A stretch of 64,000 nucleotides of DNA from an uncultured Prevotella sp. GTDB lineage: Bacteria; Bacteroidota; Bacteroidia; Bacteroidales; Bacteroidaceae. Below are positions 1 through 9,120 of this stretch, piece after piece (position 1 is the first letter of the stretch; the number at the start of each line of letters is the position of its first letter). The stretch lies in contig CALUGW010000040.1 in the NCBI GenBank assembly GCA_944320305.1, positions 1-64,000 on the forward strand, in the 5' to 3' direction. The notes under the pieces are model-generated. The model was given only the letters and a program-made list of their open reading frames with translations, was not told the DNA's origin and did not search any database. The position numbers and the translations under genes are program-made.

Positions 1-109
1 GCACTATTGCCGCCTTTTTTATTTAGTATCAAACAATGGACAAAAAACTTATCATATTGCGGGTTATCTGAAATTTGGAAAATAAATAAAATTGATTGAA
101 ACAATTTTA

Positions 110-141
110 TTTGCAGATAGAAAAAATAATTACTACCTTTG
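110..141 (+). promoter_or_regulatory. Bacteroidetes-type promoter before the AAA+ ATPase gene
   Basis: TTTG at 110-113 and TACCTTTG at 134-141, separated by 20 bp, match the -33/-7 promoter form of Bacteroidetes. Transcription would start near 148 and give a leader of about 215 nt before the ATPase start codon. Confidence 0.65.
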
Positions 142-220
142 CAATTAGAAGAATCAATCAAAAACATAAAAGCAAATTACACATTCAAATACATTTAATT
201 AATAATTCCACTATTTGAAA

Positions 221-340
221 TATGCAGAATAAACATTTGCCAATGTCATTTAATGCTATCGCACAAAAAAAGCAGCAGAATGAATTCCTTTTGTGCAGAG
301 TTAGCATAATGATATTATGCTTTGTGACATATTCTGCAAA
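221..340 (+). other. Structured leader: nested inverted repeats
   Basis: Three inverted repeats are nested in the leader of the ATPase gene. The outer arm TGCAGAATA (223-231) pairs with TATTCTGCA (330-338). Inside it lie GCACAAAA/TTTTGTGC (261-268/289-296) and AGCATAAT/ATTATGCT (303-310/314-321). Together they can form a three-way junction ending about 25 nt before the start codon. I do not recognise a known riboswitch or leader. An operator or a mobile-element end is an alternative. Confidence 0.4.
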
Positions 341-363
341 CGTATTATTCTCATAAAATCCCA

Positions 364-1557
364 ATGAATATGGAAGCGTTTTTCAGGACACATGCTTATT
401 TGGTGGAACATACGAATGCTCCTGTTCATCGGATGCTAATGGATGAGATAGACTGGAATGACCGTATGATTGGCATCAAAGGCACACGCGGAATCGGCAA
501 GACGACTTTTCTGCTTCAATATGCAAAAGAGAATTTTGACATTAATGACCGCAGGTGCTTGTATGTCAATATGAACAATTTTTATTTTCAAGGTCGTGGA
601 ATCTCTGATTTTGCAAGGGATTTTTATCATAATGGTGGACGTGTGCTGCTGATCGACCAGGTTTTCAAAGAGCCGAATTGGAGTAAAGAGCTCCGCGAAT
701 GTTATGACAAATATCCAGGTCTGAAAATCGTTTTTACCGGCTCAAGTGTTATGAGACTAAAAGAAGAAAACCCGGAATTGAACGGTATCGTGAAGAGTTA
801 TAATTTGAGGGGGTTTTCTTTCAGGGAATATTTGAACCTTAAGACAGGTAAAAAATTTAAGATTTACACACTTGATGAGATATTAAACAATTCGGTTCAC
901 ATATTAAAGGAGATAATATCGCAAGTGTCTCCGCAGAAATATTTTGCCGAATATATCCACCATGGATTCTATCCATTCTTTCAAGAGCACCGCAATTATT
1001 CAGAAAACTTGCTGAAAACCATGAATATGGTTACAGAAGTTGATATCTTGCTGATTAAACGGATTGAGTTGAAGTATTTGAATAAAATAAAGAAGCTGTT
1101 CTACCTTTTGGCTGTCGACGGTCCCAAGGCACCGAACATCAGCCAATTGGCACATGAGATAAAGACAAGCCGTGCTACTGTCATGAATTATATCAAATAT
1201 CTGTCAGATGCAAGGTTGATTAATATGATTTATCCTGTTGGCTTGGATTTCCCCAAAAAACCGTCAAAGATAATGATGCACAATTCCAATCTTATGTTTG
1301 CCATTTATCCAATAAGGATTGAGGAACAAGACATAATGGAAACATTCTTTGTCAATTCTTTGTGGAAAGACCACAAAATCAACCAAAATGGCAGAGATAA
1401 TCATTATATTGTTGACGGAACTTTAAAATTCAGAATCTGTGACTCTAATGATTTTCACAGGATTCGAATTTCTCCTGACACGGTTTATGCAAAATACAAC
1501 ACTGAAATCGGAAGCAACAAACAAATACCGATATGGTTGTTAGGTTTTCTATATTGA
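364..1557 (+). CDS. AAA+ family ATPase (COG1373-like)
   Basis: A cytoplasmic P-loop ATPase of 397 residues. Walker A is GTRGIGKTT at residues 40-48. The Walker B strand is LLID at 95-98, followed by Gln99 where this family normally has Glu. A sensor-1-like strand KIVFTGSS lies at 121-128 and is followed by the arginine-containing YNLRGFSFREYL segment. Residues about 245-295 look like a winged helix (SQLAHEIKTSRATVMNYIKYL), as in predicted ATPases that carry a DUF4143-type C-terminal region. The biological role of this family is not settled. The gene stands alone, has its own promoter and structured leader, and looks more AT-rich than nifJ, so recent acquisition is possible. ATG at 370 is an alternative start. 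Confidence 0.85.
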   Translation: MNMEAFFRTHAYLVEHTNAPVHRMLMDEIDWNDRMIGIKGTRGIGKTTFLLQYAKENFDINDRRCLYVNMNNFYFQGRGISDFARDFYHNGGRVLLIDQVFKEPNWSKELRECYDKYPGLKIVFTGSSVMRLKEENPELNGIVKSYNLRGFSFREYLNLKTGKKFKIYTLDEILNNSVHILKEIISQVSPQKYFAEYIHHGFYPFFQEHRNYSENLLKTMNMVTEVDILLIKRIELKYLNKIKKLFYLLAVDGPKAPNISQLAHEIKTSRATVMNYIKYLSDARLINMIYPVGLDFPKKPSKIMMHNSNLMFAIYPIRIEEQDIMETFFVNSLWKDHKINQNGRDNHYIVDGTLKFRICDSNDFHRIRISPDTVYAKYNTEIGSNKQIPIWLLGFLY

Positions 1558-1617
1558 CTTGATGACCACTATAAATTCAACAACATTTTGTTTATTCATT
1601 AATATTTATCTGTTAAA

Positions 1618-4600
1618 ATGGCTAAAGAAAAAAAATTTATCACTTGTGATGGAAACGAGGCTGCCGCACACGTCAGCTATATGTTTTCAGAAGTAGCAGC
1701 CATCTACCCTATCACTCCGTCGTCACCGATGGCAGAGCATGTGGATGAGTGGGCTGCACGTGGCCGTAAGAACCTCTGGGGTCAGGAAGTGACCGTGCAG
1801 GAAATGCAGTCTGAGGCAGGCGCTGCGGGTGCCGTTCACGGATCGCTGCAGGCAGGCGCGCTTACCACAACGTTTACAGCCTCACAGGGACTTCTTCTCA
1901 TGATTCCCAACATGTACAAGATTGCAGGAGAATTGATTCCGTGTGTGTTTGATGTTTCCGCACGCACGCTGGCCTCTCACTCTCTCTGTATTTTTGGCGA
2001 CCATCAGGATGTGATGGCCTGCCGTCAGACAGGTTTCGCAATGTTGTGTGAAGGTTCCGTGCAGGAAGTTATGGACTTGACTGCTGTTGCGCATTTGGCA
2101 TCACTCAAGACCTGTGTTCCTTTCGTCAATTTCTTCGACGGATTCCGCACATCCCACGAGTATCACAAAGTTGAACTTATGGAAGAAGACGATATCCGCC
2201 CATTGGTTGACGAGGCAGATATCAAGCGTTTCCGCGACCGCGCACTCAGCCCTGAACGCCCTGTCACACGTGGAACAGCCGAGAATCCTGAGACATTCTT
2301 CACCCACCGTGAAGCCTGCAACGAGTATTATGACAAAGTGCCTGAAGTTGTTGAGATGTATCTTGGCAAGATCAGCGAGATCACAGGCCGCGAGTACCAC
2401 CTCTTCTCTTATTATGGTGCTGAAGATGCAGACCGCATAATCATCCTTATGGGAAGCGCAACAGAGGCCGCGCGTGAGGCCATTGACCATCTCAATGCCA
2501 ACGGTCAGAAAGTTGGTATGGTGTCTGTACATCTTTATCGTCCATTCTCGGTGAAGCACCTTCTTGCAGCAGTTCCAAAGACCGTAAAGCGTATCGCCGT
2601 GCTCGACCGCACCAAGGAGCCGGGAGCAGAGGGCGAGCCTTTGTATCTTGACGTTAAGAGCGCATTCTACGACGTTGAGAATAAGCCGCTTATCATTGGC
2701 GGACGCTACGGACTCGGTTCAAGCGACACAACACCTGCAAAGATTATTTCTGTGTTCAATAATCTTGCATTGCCTGAGCCTAAGAACCACTTCACCGTTG
2801 GCATTGTTGATGATGTCACATTCACATCACTTCCCCAGGTTGAGGAAATGGCTCTTGGCGGCGAAGGAATGTTTGAGGCCAAATTCTACGGCCTTGGCGC
2901 AGACGGAACTGTCGGTGCTAACAAGAACTCTGTGAAAATCATCGGAGACAACACAGACAAGCATTGCCAGGCCTACTTCTCATATGACTCAAAAAAGTCG
3001 GGCGGCTTCACTTGCTCCCACCTGCGTTTTGGAGATCACCCCATTCGTTCGACCTATCTGGTCAACACTCCTAACTTTGTCGCTTGCCATGTTCAGGCGT
3101 ACCTCCATATGTATGATGTCACCCGTGGTCTGCAAAAGAACGGCACATTCCTGCTCAACACAATCTTTGACGGTGAAGAGCTGATAAACTTCATCCCCAA
3201 CAAGGTGAAGCGCTATTTTGCCCAGAACAACATCACCGTTTATTACATCAACGCAACAAAGATTGCCCAGGAGATTGGTCTTGGCAACAGAACAAACACA
3301 ATCCTCCAGAGCGCGTTCTTCCGCATAACAGGCGTTATTCCGGTTAATCTTGCTGTTGAACAGATGAAGAAGTTCATTGTCAAGTCTTATGGCAAGAAAG
3401 GCCAGGATGTCGTTGACAAGAACTATGCCGCAGTAGACCGTGGCGGAGAGTACAAGCAGCTCACAATTGACCCCGCATGGGCAAATCTCGCTGATGACGT
3501 CGTTGCAGAAGACAACGCACCCGCATTTGTCAAGGAGCTTGTCCGGCCCATCAACGCCCAGGCAGGCGACCTGCTGAAAGTCTCAGACTTTGTCAACCAC
3601 GGCACAACCGACGGTTCATGGCAAGTGGGAACAGCTGCCTACGAGAAGCGCGGAGTCGAGGCTTTTGTTCCTGTATGGAATTCGGAGAACTGTATCCAGT
3701 GCAACAAGTGCGCCTATGTCTGCCCCCACGCAGCAATCCGTCCGTTCGTTCTGACAGACGAGGAGCTGAAAGGCTTCTCCTCCCCTACTCTTGAGATGAA
3801 GGCTCCCGCAGCAATGAAAGGTATGCACTTCGTCATGGGCATTTCTGTGATGGACTGTCTCGGATGCGGCAACTGCGAGGACGTCTGCCCAGGCAACCCC
3901 AAGAAAGGCAAGGCACTCTCAATGGTACCGTTCGCAGGCGACGAGAAGGGAGCTGCTGAATGGGATTATCTTGTCCACAACGTGAAGAGCAAGCAGGATC
4001 TTGTCGACATAAAGAGCAACGTGAAAAACTCACAGTTCGCACAACCGCTGTTCGAGTTCTCCGGTGCCTGCTCCGGCTGTGGCGAGACGCCTTATGTCAA
4101 GCTCATCTCACAGCTTTTCGGCGACCGCGAGATGATTGCCAACGCCACGGGTTGCTCGTCAATCTATTCAGCCTCAATTCCATCAACACCCTATTGCACC
4201 AACGAGAAGGGCCAAGGACCGGCATTCAACAACTCACTGTTTGAAGACTTCTGTGAATTCGGCATGGGTATGGTGCTCGGCAACAAGAAGATGAAAGAGC
4301 GTGTTGAGATGCTGCTGAGCGAGGCATCAGCAAAGGCCGACACACCCGCCGACTTCAAAGCTGCAGCCGCAGAGTGGATTGCCGGCAAAGACGACGCAGA
4401 TGCCTCAAAGGCAGCTGCTGCCAAGCTCAAGCCGCTCATTGAGGCTGGAGCCGAGGCCGGTTGTGAGATTTGCAAGGAACTCAAGACTCTCGACCACTAC
4501 CTCGTAAAGCGCAGCCAGTGGATTATCGGCGGCGACGGTGCGTCCTACGACATCGGCTACGGCGGACTTGACCATGTCATCGCAAGCGGCGAGGACGTCA

Positions 4601-5196
4601 ACATTCTGGTGCTCGATACAGAGGTTTACTCCAACACTGGCGGCCAGGCCTCCAAGGCCACCCCACTTGGCGCCATCGCCCAGTTCGCAGCACAGGGCAA
4701 GCGCATCCGCAAGAAGGATCTCGGAATGATTGCCACCACCTACGGCTATGTCTACGTAGCGCAGATAGCGATGGGCGCCGACCAGGCACAGTGTCTCAAG
4801 GCAATCCGCGAGGCTGAAGCCTACCACGGTCCTTCGCTCATAATCGCATACGCGCCCTGCATCAACCACGGTCTGAAAGCCAAAGGCGGCATGGGCAAGA
4901 GCCAGGCTGAGGAGGCCAAAGCCGTTGAGTGTGGCTACTGGCATCTGTGGCGCTACAACCCCGAGCTGGCCGAGGAGGGCAAGAACCCGTTCTCACTCGA
5001 TTCCAAAGCACCAGATTGGAGCAAGTTCCACGACTTCCTCATGGGCGAGGTTCGCTATCTCTCTGTCAAGAAAGCATACCCCGACGAGGCTGAAGAACTC
5101 TTCTCAGAGGCCAAGCGTATGGCTCAGCTCCGCTACAAGAGCTATGTGCGCCAAACGCAGATGGACTGGAGCGATGAGAACAATGTAGAGGCCTGA
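1618..5196 (+). CDS. nifJ: Pyruvate:ferredoxin (flavodoxin) oxidoreductase
   Basis: A single-chain enzyme of 1192 residues, the usual length, that oxidises pyruvate and CoA to acetyl-CoA and CO2 and reduces ferredoxin in the cytoplasm. The N-terminal region (AAAHVSYMFSE, YPITPSSPMAEH) is the pyruvate-binding domain. Two [4Fe-4S] ferredoxin motifs follow: CIQCNKCAYVCP near residue 691 and CLGCGNCEDVCP near 747. ACSGCGE near 817 supplies the third cluster, and GDGASYDIGYGG with YSNTGGQ from about 972 binds thiamine diphosphate. A perfect-stem terminator follows 30 bp after the stop. In this organism the reduced ferredoxin could feed the Rnf complex and the NfnAB fusion encoded elsewhere in the window. 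Confidence 0.97.
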   Translation: MAKEKKFITCDGNEAAAHVSYMFSEVAAIYPITPSSPMAEHVDEWAARGRKNLWGQEVTVQEMQSEAGAAGAVHGSLQAGALTTTFTASQGLLLMIPNMYKIAGELIPCVFDVSARTLASHSLCIFGDHQDVMACRQTGFAMLCEGSVQEVMDLTAVAHLASLKTCVPFVNFFDGFRTSHEYHKVELMEEDDIRPLVDEADIKRFRDRALSPERPVTRGTAENPETFFTHREACNEYYDKVPEVVEMYLGKISEITGREYHLFSYYGAEDADRIIILMGSATEAAREAIDHLNANGQKVGMVSVHLYRPFSVKHLLAAVPKTVKRIAVLDRTKEPGAEGEPLYLDVKSAFYDVENKPLIIGGRYGLGSSDTTPAKIISVFNNLALPEPKNHFTVGIVDDVTFTSLPQVEEMALGGEGMFEAKFYGLGADGTVGANKNSVKIIGDNTDKHCQAYFSYDSKKSGGFTCSHLRFGDHPIRSTYLVNTPNFVACHVQAYLHMYDVTRGLQKNGTFLLNTIFDGEELINFIPNKVKRYFAQNNITVYYINATKIAQEIGLGNRTNTILQSAFFRITGVIPVNLAVEQMKKFIVKSYGKKGQDVVDKNYAAVDRGGEYKQLTIDPAWANLADDVVAEDNAPAFVKELVRPINAQAGDLLKVSDFVNHGTTDGSWQVGTAAYEKRGVEAFVPVWNSENCIQCNKCAYVCPHAAIRPFVLTDEELKGFSSPTLEMKAPAAMKGMHFVMGISVMDCLGCGNCEDVCPGNPKKGKALSMVPFAGDEKGAAEWDYLVHNVKSKQDLVDIKSNVKNSQFAQPLFEFSGACSGCGETPYVKLISQLFGDREMIANATGCSSIYSASIPSTPYCTNEKGQGPAFNNSLFEDFCEFGMGMVLGNKKMKERVEMLLSEASAKADTPADFKAAAAEWIAGKDDADASKAAAAKLKPLIEAGAEAGCEICKELKTLDHYLVKRSQWIIGGDGASYDIGYGGLDHVIASGEDVNILVLDTEVYSNTGGQASKATPLGAIAQFAAQGKRIRKKDLGMIATTYGYVYVAQIAMGADQAQCLKAIREAEAYHGPSLIIAYAPCINHGLKAKGGMGKSQAEEAKAVECGYWHLWRYNPELAEEGKNPFSLDSKAPDWSKFHDFLMGEVRYLSVKKAYPDEAEELFSEAKRMAQLRYKSYVRQTQMDWSDENNVEA

Positions 5197-5226
5197 TTCC
5201 TATGCATATCAGATGAACAACCAATC

Positions 5227-5260
5227 AGCGGGAGCACCGGCCGGTGCTCCCGCTTTTTTT
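5227..5260 (+). terminator. Intrinsic terminator of nifJ
   Basis: A perfect 14-bp palindrome (5227-5240 against 5241-5254, core GGAGCACCGGCCGGTGCTCC) is followed by a run of seven T. Confidence 0.9.
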
Positions 5261-5365
5261 GCCTTATCATGCCAAATTATGAATGTTCTCCTCTTGATAG
5301 CTCTTCTCCTGAACACAGAAAACCGGAGAATTGCATAGGTACTGCAAAAATACAAAAACGAGGCA

Positions 5366-5836
5366 GTCCGAAAAGCCGTTTGTGTTTTGGGCAATCCGGA
5401 AACATAGTTGCGACAGATTGTTCTAAATCGGAACCATGACCGTGAGCCGTATTGATTTTACCCATTGCGGCGTCACTCAAAAAAACGTAAGCAGATGGAT
5501 GTCTCTCGATTACAGTCTTGGTGAAAAAGTGCTGTTTTTTTTGCCGGTTCGTAGTCTTTTCGCGACATATGGTTTCAAACTAAAATAGGTCTTTTTGACG
5601 TGCAAAACGGCCTGTTTTGTGGTGCAAAACGAGCCATTTTAGAATGTAATATGCCCCATTTTACATCGTGTTTTGTGCCGTTTCATGTCTTTGATTGTCC
5701 TTTTTGTGAAGTTTGTACATCTGCCAAATGCATAAACTTCTCCCCAAACCGTTTGCCCGTTAGCCACGGCATGACACCTCATCTATTTTGGGAAACAACC
5801 ACTAAAACGCAACCGGCTTTTCGGACCGGCCCATTA
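5366..5836. repeat. Dispersed element, copy A, with terminal inverted repeats
   Basis: A non-coding element of about 460 bp in the convergent gap between nifJ and tRNA-Arg. GTCCGAAAAGCCGTTTG (5366-5382) is repeated inverted at 5810-5826 with one mismatch. Positions from about 5398 to 5836 match 47710-48152 in inverted orientation, with long blocks of near identity (for example GATTTTACCCATTGCGG). The 22-bp array at 5582-5669 lies in its middle. No target-site duplication is clear. Similar short reading frames cross both copies, but I see no recognisable protein. Confidence 0.7.
5582..5669. repeat. 22-bp palindromic array A (4 units)
   Basis: Four consecutive 22-bp units start at 5582, 5604, 5626 and 5648. 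The best unit carries the 15-bp core AAAACGGCCTGTTTT, a 5-bp stem with a 5-base loop, followed by a variable 7-bp linker. A- and T-tracts recur every 11 bp. The array is in register with four other arrays in the window and matches array D unit by unit after inversion. Confidence 0.8.
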
Positions 5837-5913
5837 TCTGGCTCAGAATGCATCAATATTTAACAAAAAACTCCCGTAAATCCGTATGTTTCGGGATTCC
5901 GGGAGCTTGTCCG

Positions 5914-5988
5914 TGATTCCGCAGGGATTCGAACCCTGGACCCACGCCTTAGAAGGGCGTTGCTCTAATCCAACTGAGCTACGGAACC
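5914..5988 (-). tRNA. tRNA-Arg (anticodon UCU)
   Basis: The reverse strand folds as a tRNA. The acceptor stem GGTTCCG/CGGAATC has one G-U pair and discriminator A. The D arm contains GTAGCTCAGTTGGATTAGAGC. The anticodon stem ACGCC/GGCGT closes the loop CTTCTAA, giving anticodon TCT. The T arm contains GGGTTCGAATCCC. CCA is not encoded. It reads Arg AGA codons. Confidence 0.95.
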
Positions 5989-6001
5989 ATGAAACCAAGT
6001 G

Positions 6002-6033
6002 CAAAGGTAGTTATTTTCTTTCATATAAACAAA
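6002..6033 (-). promoter_or_regulatory. Promoter of tRNA-Arg
   Basis: On the minus strand TTTG (6033-6030), a 20-bp gap and TACCTTTG (6009-6002) precede the tRNA 5' end at 5988 by about 14 nt. Confidence 0.75.
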
Positions 6034-6177
6034 CTTTGACACTTCATTTTTGCGAAACATAGATTTTAAACGCGAAGAAAAGTTATTTAACGGGGCTATT
6101 TTTAGTTTCGGCTATCCTTGTCGATTACCGTTATCTTACGTATTGAAACTTGCAAATAAGAAGCTTTCCTGTTCAGT

Positions 6178-7287
6178 TTACACTCTCTTCCTGTATGTCA
6201 TGGCTGCCGCGAGGCTGAATAGTATGGCAAAACCTGACAAAGCGGCATATTGCACCCAAAGGTCAGCCACGGTAGCCCCTTTCAGATAGACGGAGCGCAT
6301 GATTTCGATGAAATAGCGCGGCGGGATGGCGTAGGTGATGTTCTGCGCCCACCGGGGCATGGAGGCAATGGGCGTAAACAGTCCGCTCATCAACTGGAAC
6401 ACGATGACGAAAGCGAACATCATGAAAATGCTTTGCAGGATGGTTGCCGACTGGTTGGCAATGAATACTCCCAATCCTGACATAACGAGACTGAACAGGA
6501 TGGCAGCCAAATAAATGCTCACGATATTGCCCTCAGGCACAAGTCCATAGACCAGCCAGCCGATAAGCATTCCGACTGTCACGACCAGTATTCCAACAAC
6601 CCAATAGGGTATTAGTTTCGACAAGACAAACTCCAATCGCCCAACAGGTGTGACATTCATCGCTTCAATGGTTCCCGTTTCCTTTTCGCTGACCAAGTTC
6701 AGTGTTGGAAGGAAACCGCAGATGATGATAAGAAGCACCACCATAAGTGCCGGTATCATGTAGTTGCGGAAGTCAAGAGTCGGGTTATACAAATTTACCG
6801 TAGCTGATTCCTGTACAGGCAGACTCTTTCCTTGTTCTGTCAGCCAACGCGCAACGGTATTCGCCACAGACATCATGGCGTATTGTACACCGAGTGTGCC
6901 TTTAGTCGCATTCACACCATTTGCTTTCAAGTCCAGTTCTGGCTTCTTGCCGTTAGTCAGGTCTTTTTGGTAATTTTTCGGAATGGTGACAATGGCATCC
7001 GCCCTCCCCTCTTCCACCTGCCGAAATGCTTCATCGTATCTGAAATAGCTGCCAGTTACGGACAGGTATTCCGATGCATCCATGTCCGCTACCATCCGTC
7101 GCGACAGTTCCGTCCGATCGTTATCCACCACGGCCACTTCCACGTTCTTCACGTCAAGGGTCGCCACAAGAGGAATTATCAGCATGACCAAAACCGGCAG
7201 ACCCACTATCAGGCGGGGAATAATAGGGTTGCGTTTCATCAGCGACAGTTCTTTCTTGAGCAGTATCTTCAAAGTCTTTGCATTCAT
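6178..7287 (-). CDS. ABC-2 type exporter permease (YbhR/YbhS-like)
   Basis: An inner-membrane permease of 369 residues. It has one N-terminal membrane helix (RLIVGLPVLVMLIIPLVATL), an extracytoplasmic domain of about 130 residues, then five or so helices in the second half with the family motif NLVSEKETGTIEAMNVTPV just after the second helix. It ends in AAAMTYRKRV with a basic cytoplasmic tail. It is last in a seven-gene minus-strand operon and lies 7 bp after a homologous permease, so the two probably form a heterodimer driven by the two ATPases upstream. Substrate unknown; related CecR-regulated systems export drugs. No clear terminator is visible after the stop. Confidence 0.93.
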   Translation of the reverse strand: MNAKTLKILLKKELSLMKRNPIIPRLIVGLPVLVMLIIPLVATLDVKNVEVAVVDNDRTELSRRMVADMDASEYLSVTGSYFRYDEAFRQVEEGRADAIVTIPKNYQKDLTNGKKPELDLKANGVNATKGTLGVQYAMMSVANTVARWLTEQGKSLPVQESATVNLYNPTLDFRNYMIPALMVVLLIIICGFLPTLNLVSEKETGTIEAMNVTPVGRLEFVLSKLIPYWVVGILVVTVGMLIGWLVYGLVPEGNIVSIYLAAILFSLVMSGLGVFIANQSATILQSIFMMFAFVIVFQLMSGLFTPIASMPRWAQNITYAIPPRYFIEIMRSVYLKGATVADLWVQYAALSGFAILFSLAAAMTYRKRV

Positions 7288-7294
7288 ACAGCCT

Positions 7295-8344
7295 TCATTT
7301 TTTTGCGTTAAACTTCTTGAGGGCCAAAGACAATACAGCCAATGTCATTCCCAGCAGGACAAGGATTTCCGTCAGTACATACCCTATGGGAAGTTGCTGG
7401 ATCATCAGCACACGCATGGCCGAGATATACCAACGGGCAGGTATGATGCAGGAGAGCCATTGCAGGACCAATGGCATATTTTCAACCGGAAATATCATGC
7501 CGGACAGCAGGACGACCGGAACCATGAACATCACGCCCGAAACCAACAGAGCCGACACCTGTGTGGAGGCTATGGTGGATATGAGCAATCCCAATGCAAG
7601 GGCAAGGACTACATACAGGATGGTCACCCATATCGCATTGATGACGTTGATGAAGGAGAAAGGCAGCCCCAGCACGGTGTAGCTCAATACCAGTACCAGC
7701 GTCAGGATGATGCACGACAGCAGAAAGTAAGGCACCAATTTGCCAATAATGATTGTCCAGGGACGTACCGGTGAAACCAACAGCAGATTCATGGTTCCTG
7801 TTTCTTTTTCGCTGACAATCGACACGGAAGTCATCATCGCGCAGATAAGGATGAATATCATGCCCATGATGCCCGGAACAAAATTGTAAGCACTTCTCAA
7901 TTGTGGGTTATAGAGTGTATTGGTCACGACCGGGATGCCTGTCGCGGAACTGATGACACTTTCCAAATAAGCCGTTGAAGTCTGTGCCATATTGGTATTA
8001 GATGCGTCCACAACAATCTGATGGCTCAATTTTCCGTCTTCCGTGCGAAACACTACAGCGACATCCGCCTGACTTTTCCTAAGAACACTCTCCATTTCGT
8101 GGTAAGGCACAATTCCTTCAAACGTGAAGTAGGGATTGTTGCGTAAGCGGTCGATAATCTGTTTGGTCTCGTCTGTATGCTGATCTACCACAGCAACAAC
8201 TTTTACATTGTTGACCTCGGTGGATATGGCAAACCCGAAGAGCAACAGCAGCAAGACGGGCATAACCAGCACCACCGTTATCGTGCGAAAGTCGCGCAGG
8301 AGGTGCAGCACCTCTTTCTTTATGAGTGATTTGAATATCGACAT
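7295..8344 (-). CDS. ABC-2 type exporter permease
   Basis: The second permease, 349 residues, with the same architecture: an N-terminal helix (TVVLVMPVLLLLLFGFAIS), a periplasmic domain containing AVVDQHTDE and a conserved TLYNPQLRSAYNFVPG segment, then a helical bundle containing SIVSEKETGTMNLLLVSPV. It shares order and motifs with the next gene, consistent with an old duplication. It starts 29 bp after the ATPase gene stop. Its role is the membrane channel half of a TolC-linked efflux pump, inferred from the operon. Confidence 0.93.
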   Translation of the reverse strand: MSIFKSLIKKEVLHLLRDFRTITVVLVMPVLLLLLFGFAISTEVNNVKVVAVVDQHTDETKQIIDRLRNNPYFTFEGIVPYHEMESVLRKSQADVAVVFRTEDGKLSHQIVVDASNTNMAQTSTAYLESVISSATGIPVVTNTLYNPQLRSAYNFVPGIMGMIFILICAMMTSVSIVSEKETGTMNLLLVSPVRPWTIIIGKLVPYFLLSCIILTLVLVLSYTVLGLPFSFINVINAIWVTILYVVLALALGLLISTIASTQVSALLVSGVMFMVPVVLLSGMIFPVENMPLVLQWLSCIIPARWYISAMRVLMIQQLPIGYVLTEILVLLGMTLAVLSLALKKFNAKK

Positions 8345-8373
8345 ATTAATGAGGAATTAAGAATGATGAAGAA

Positions 8374-9120
8374 TTAATATCCCCTTTTCGCATCCTTCGC
8401 CACGATGCGAAACACCTCGTCCATTGCCCCGGCGTGATACTGCCGTTTTAATCTTTCCGGACTGTCCAGCGCCTTGACACATCCGTCCACCATGATGGAG
8501 ACGCGGTGACAATATTCTGCCTCATCCAGATAGTGTGTGGTTACAAAGATTGTCATACCCTCAGATGAAGCCCGGTAAATCATTTCCCAGAACTTGCGCC
8601 GGGTGGAAGGGTCTACCCCTCCGGTCGGCTCGTCCAGAAAAACGACATCCGGCGAGTGCAGGGTGGCGGCGATGAACGCCACTTTCTGTTTCCATCCGAT
8701 GGGAATCTCCTTTACCAGCATATTCCGCATATTTTCCATACCCAAAGTCTTGAACACAGCATCGGTCTTTTCCCTGATACTCTTTGCCGACATTCCATAA
8801 ATGGTGGCAAACAGGTTCAGGTTCTCCCACACCGTCAAGTTTTCATAGAGGGAGAACTTCTGGCTCATGTAGCCGATGTGCCGTTTTATTTCCTCCGCCT
8901 GACGAAGAATGTCATACCCGGCCACAGACCCGCTGCCCGATGTCGGAAAGCTGAGCCCGCACAGCATACGCATGGCGGTGGTCTTGCCCGCGCCGTTTGC
9001 TCCCAAGAATCCGAATATCTCGCCCCGGCCTACTTGCAATGTGATATGGTCAACGGCGGTGAAACTACCGAATTTCTTGGTGAGGTCTTTCACTGATATT
9101 ACAGCTTCCTTATCCATCAT
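8374..9120 (-). CDS. ABC transporter ATP-binding protein
   Basis: An ATPase subunit of 248 residues. Walker A is GANGAGKTT at 40-48, the Q-loop Gln is at 87 and Walker B is VVFLDEP at 159-165. The ABC signature is IPIGWKQK at 139-146 instead of LSGGQ, while its partner upstream keeps LSGGMKQ. Asymmetric signatures like this are known in YbhF- and RbbA-type pairs. E. coli YbhF carries both ATPase domains in one chain; here they are separate genes overlapping by 11 nt. It would power the two ABC-2 permeases that follow. ATG three bases downstream is an alternative start. Confidence 0.94.
   Translation of the reverse strand: MMDKEAVISVKDLTKKFGSFTAVDHITLQVGRGEIFGFLGANGAGKTTAMRMLCGLSFPTSGSGSVAGYDILRQAEEIKRHIGYMSQKFSLYENLTVWENLNLFATIYGMSAKSIREKTDAVFKTLGMENMRNMLVKEIPIGWKQKVAFIAATLHSPDVVFLDEPTGGVDPSTRRKFWEMIYRASSEGMTIFVTTHYLDEAEYCHRVSIMVDGCVKALDSPERLKRQYHAGAMDEVFRIVAKDAKRGY

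Noticed and set aside
5582-5669. CRISPR array as an explanation for the 22-bp units
   Set aside because: The units are contiguous, there are no unique spacers of 30-40 bp, no cas genes occur in the window, and similar short arrays exist at five unrelated sites.
5600-5863. Protein-coding frame of 87 codons across array A, with look-alike frames at 47738-47944, 54493-54723 and 32622-32855
   Set aside because: The shared peptide patterns follow from the shared DNA repeat. Starts, lengths and ends differ, and no protein family is recognisable.
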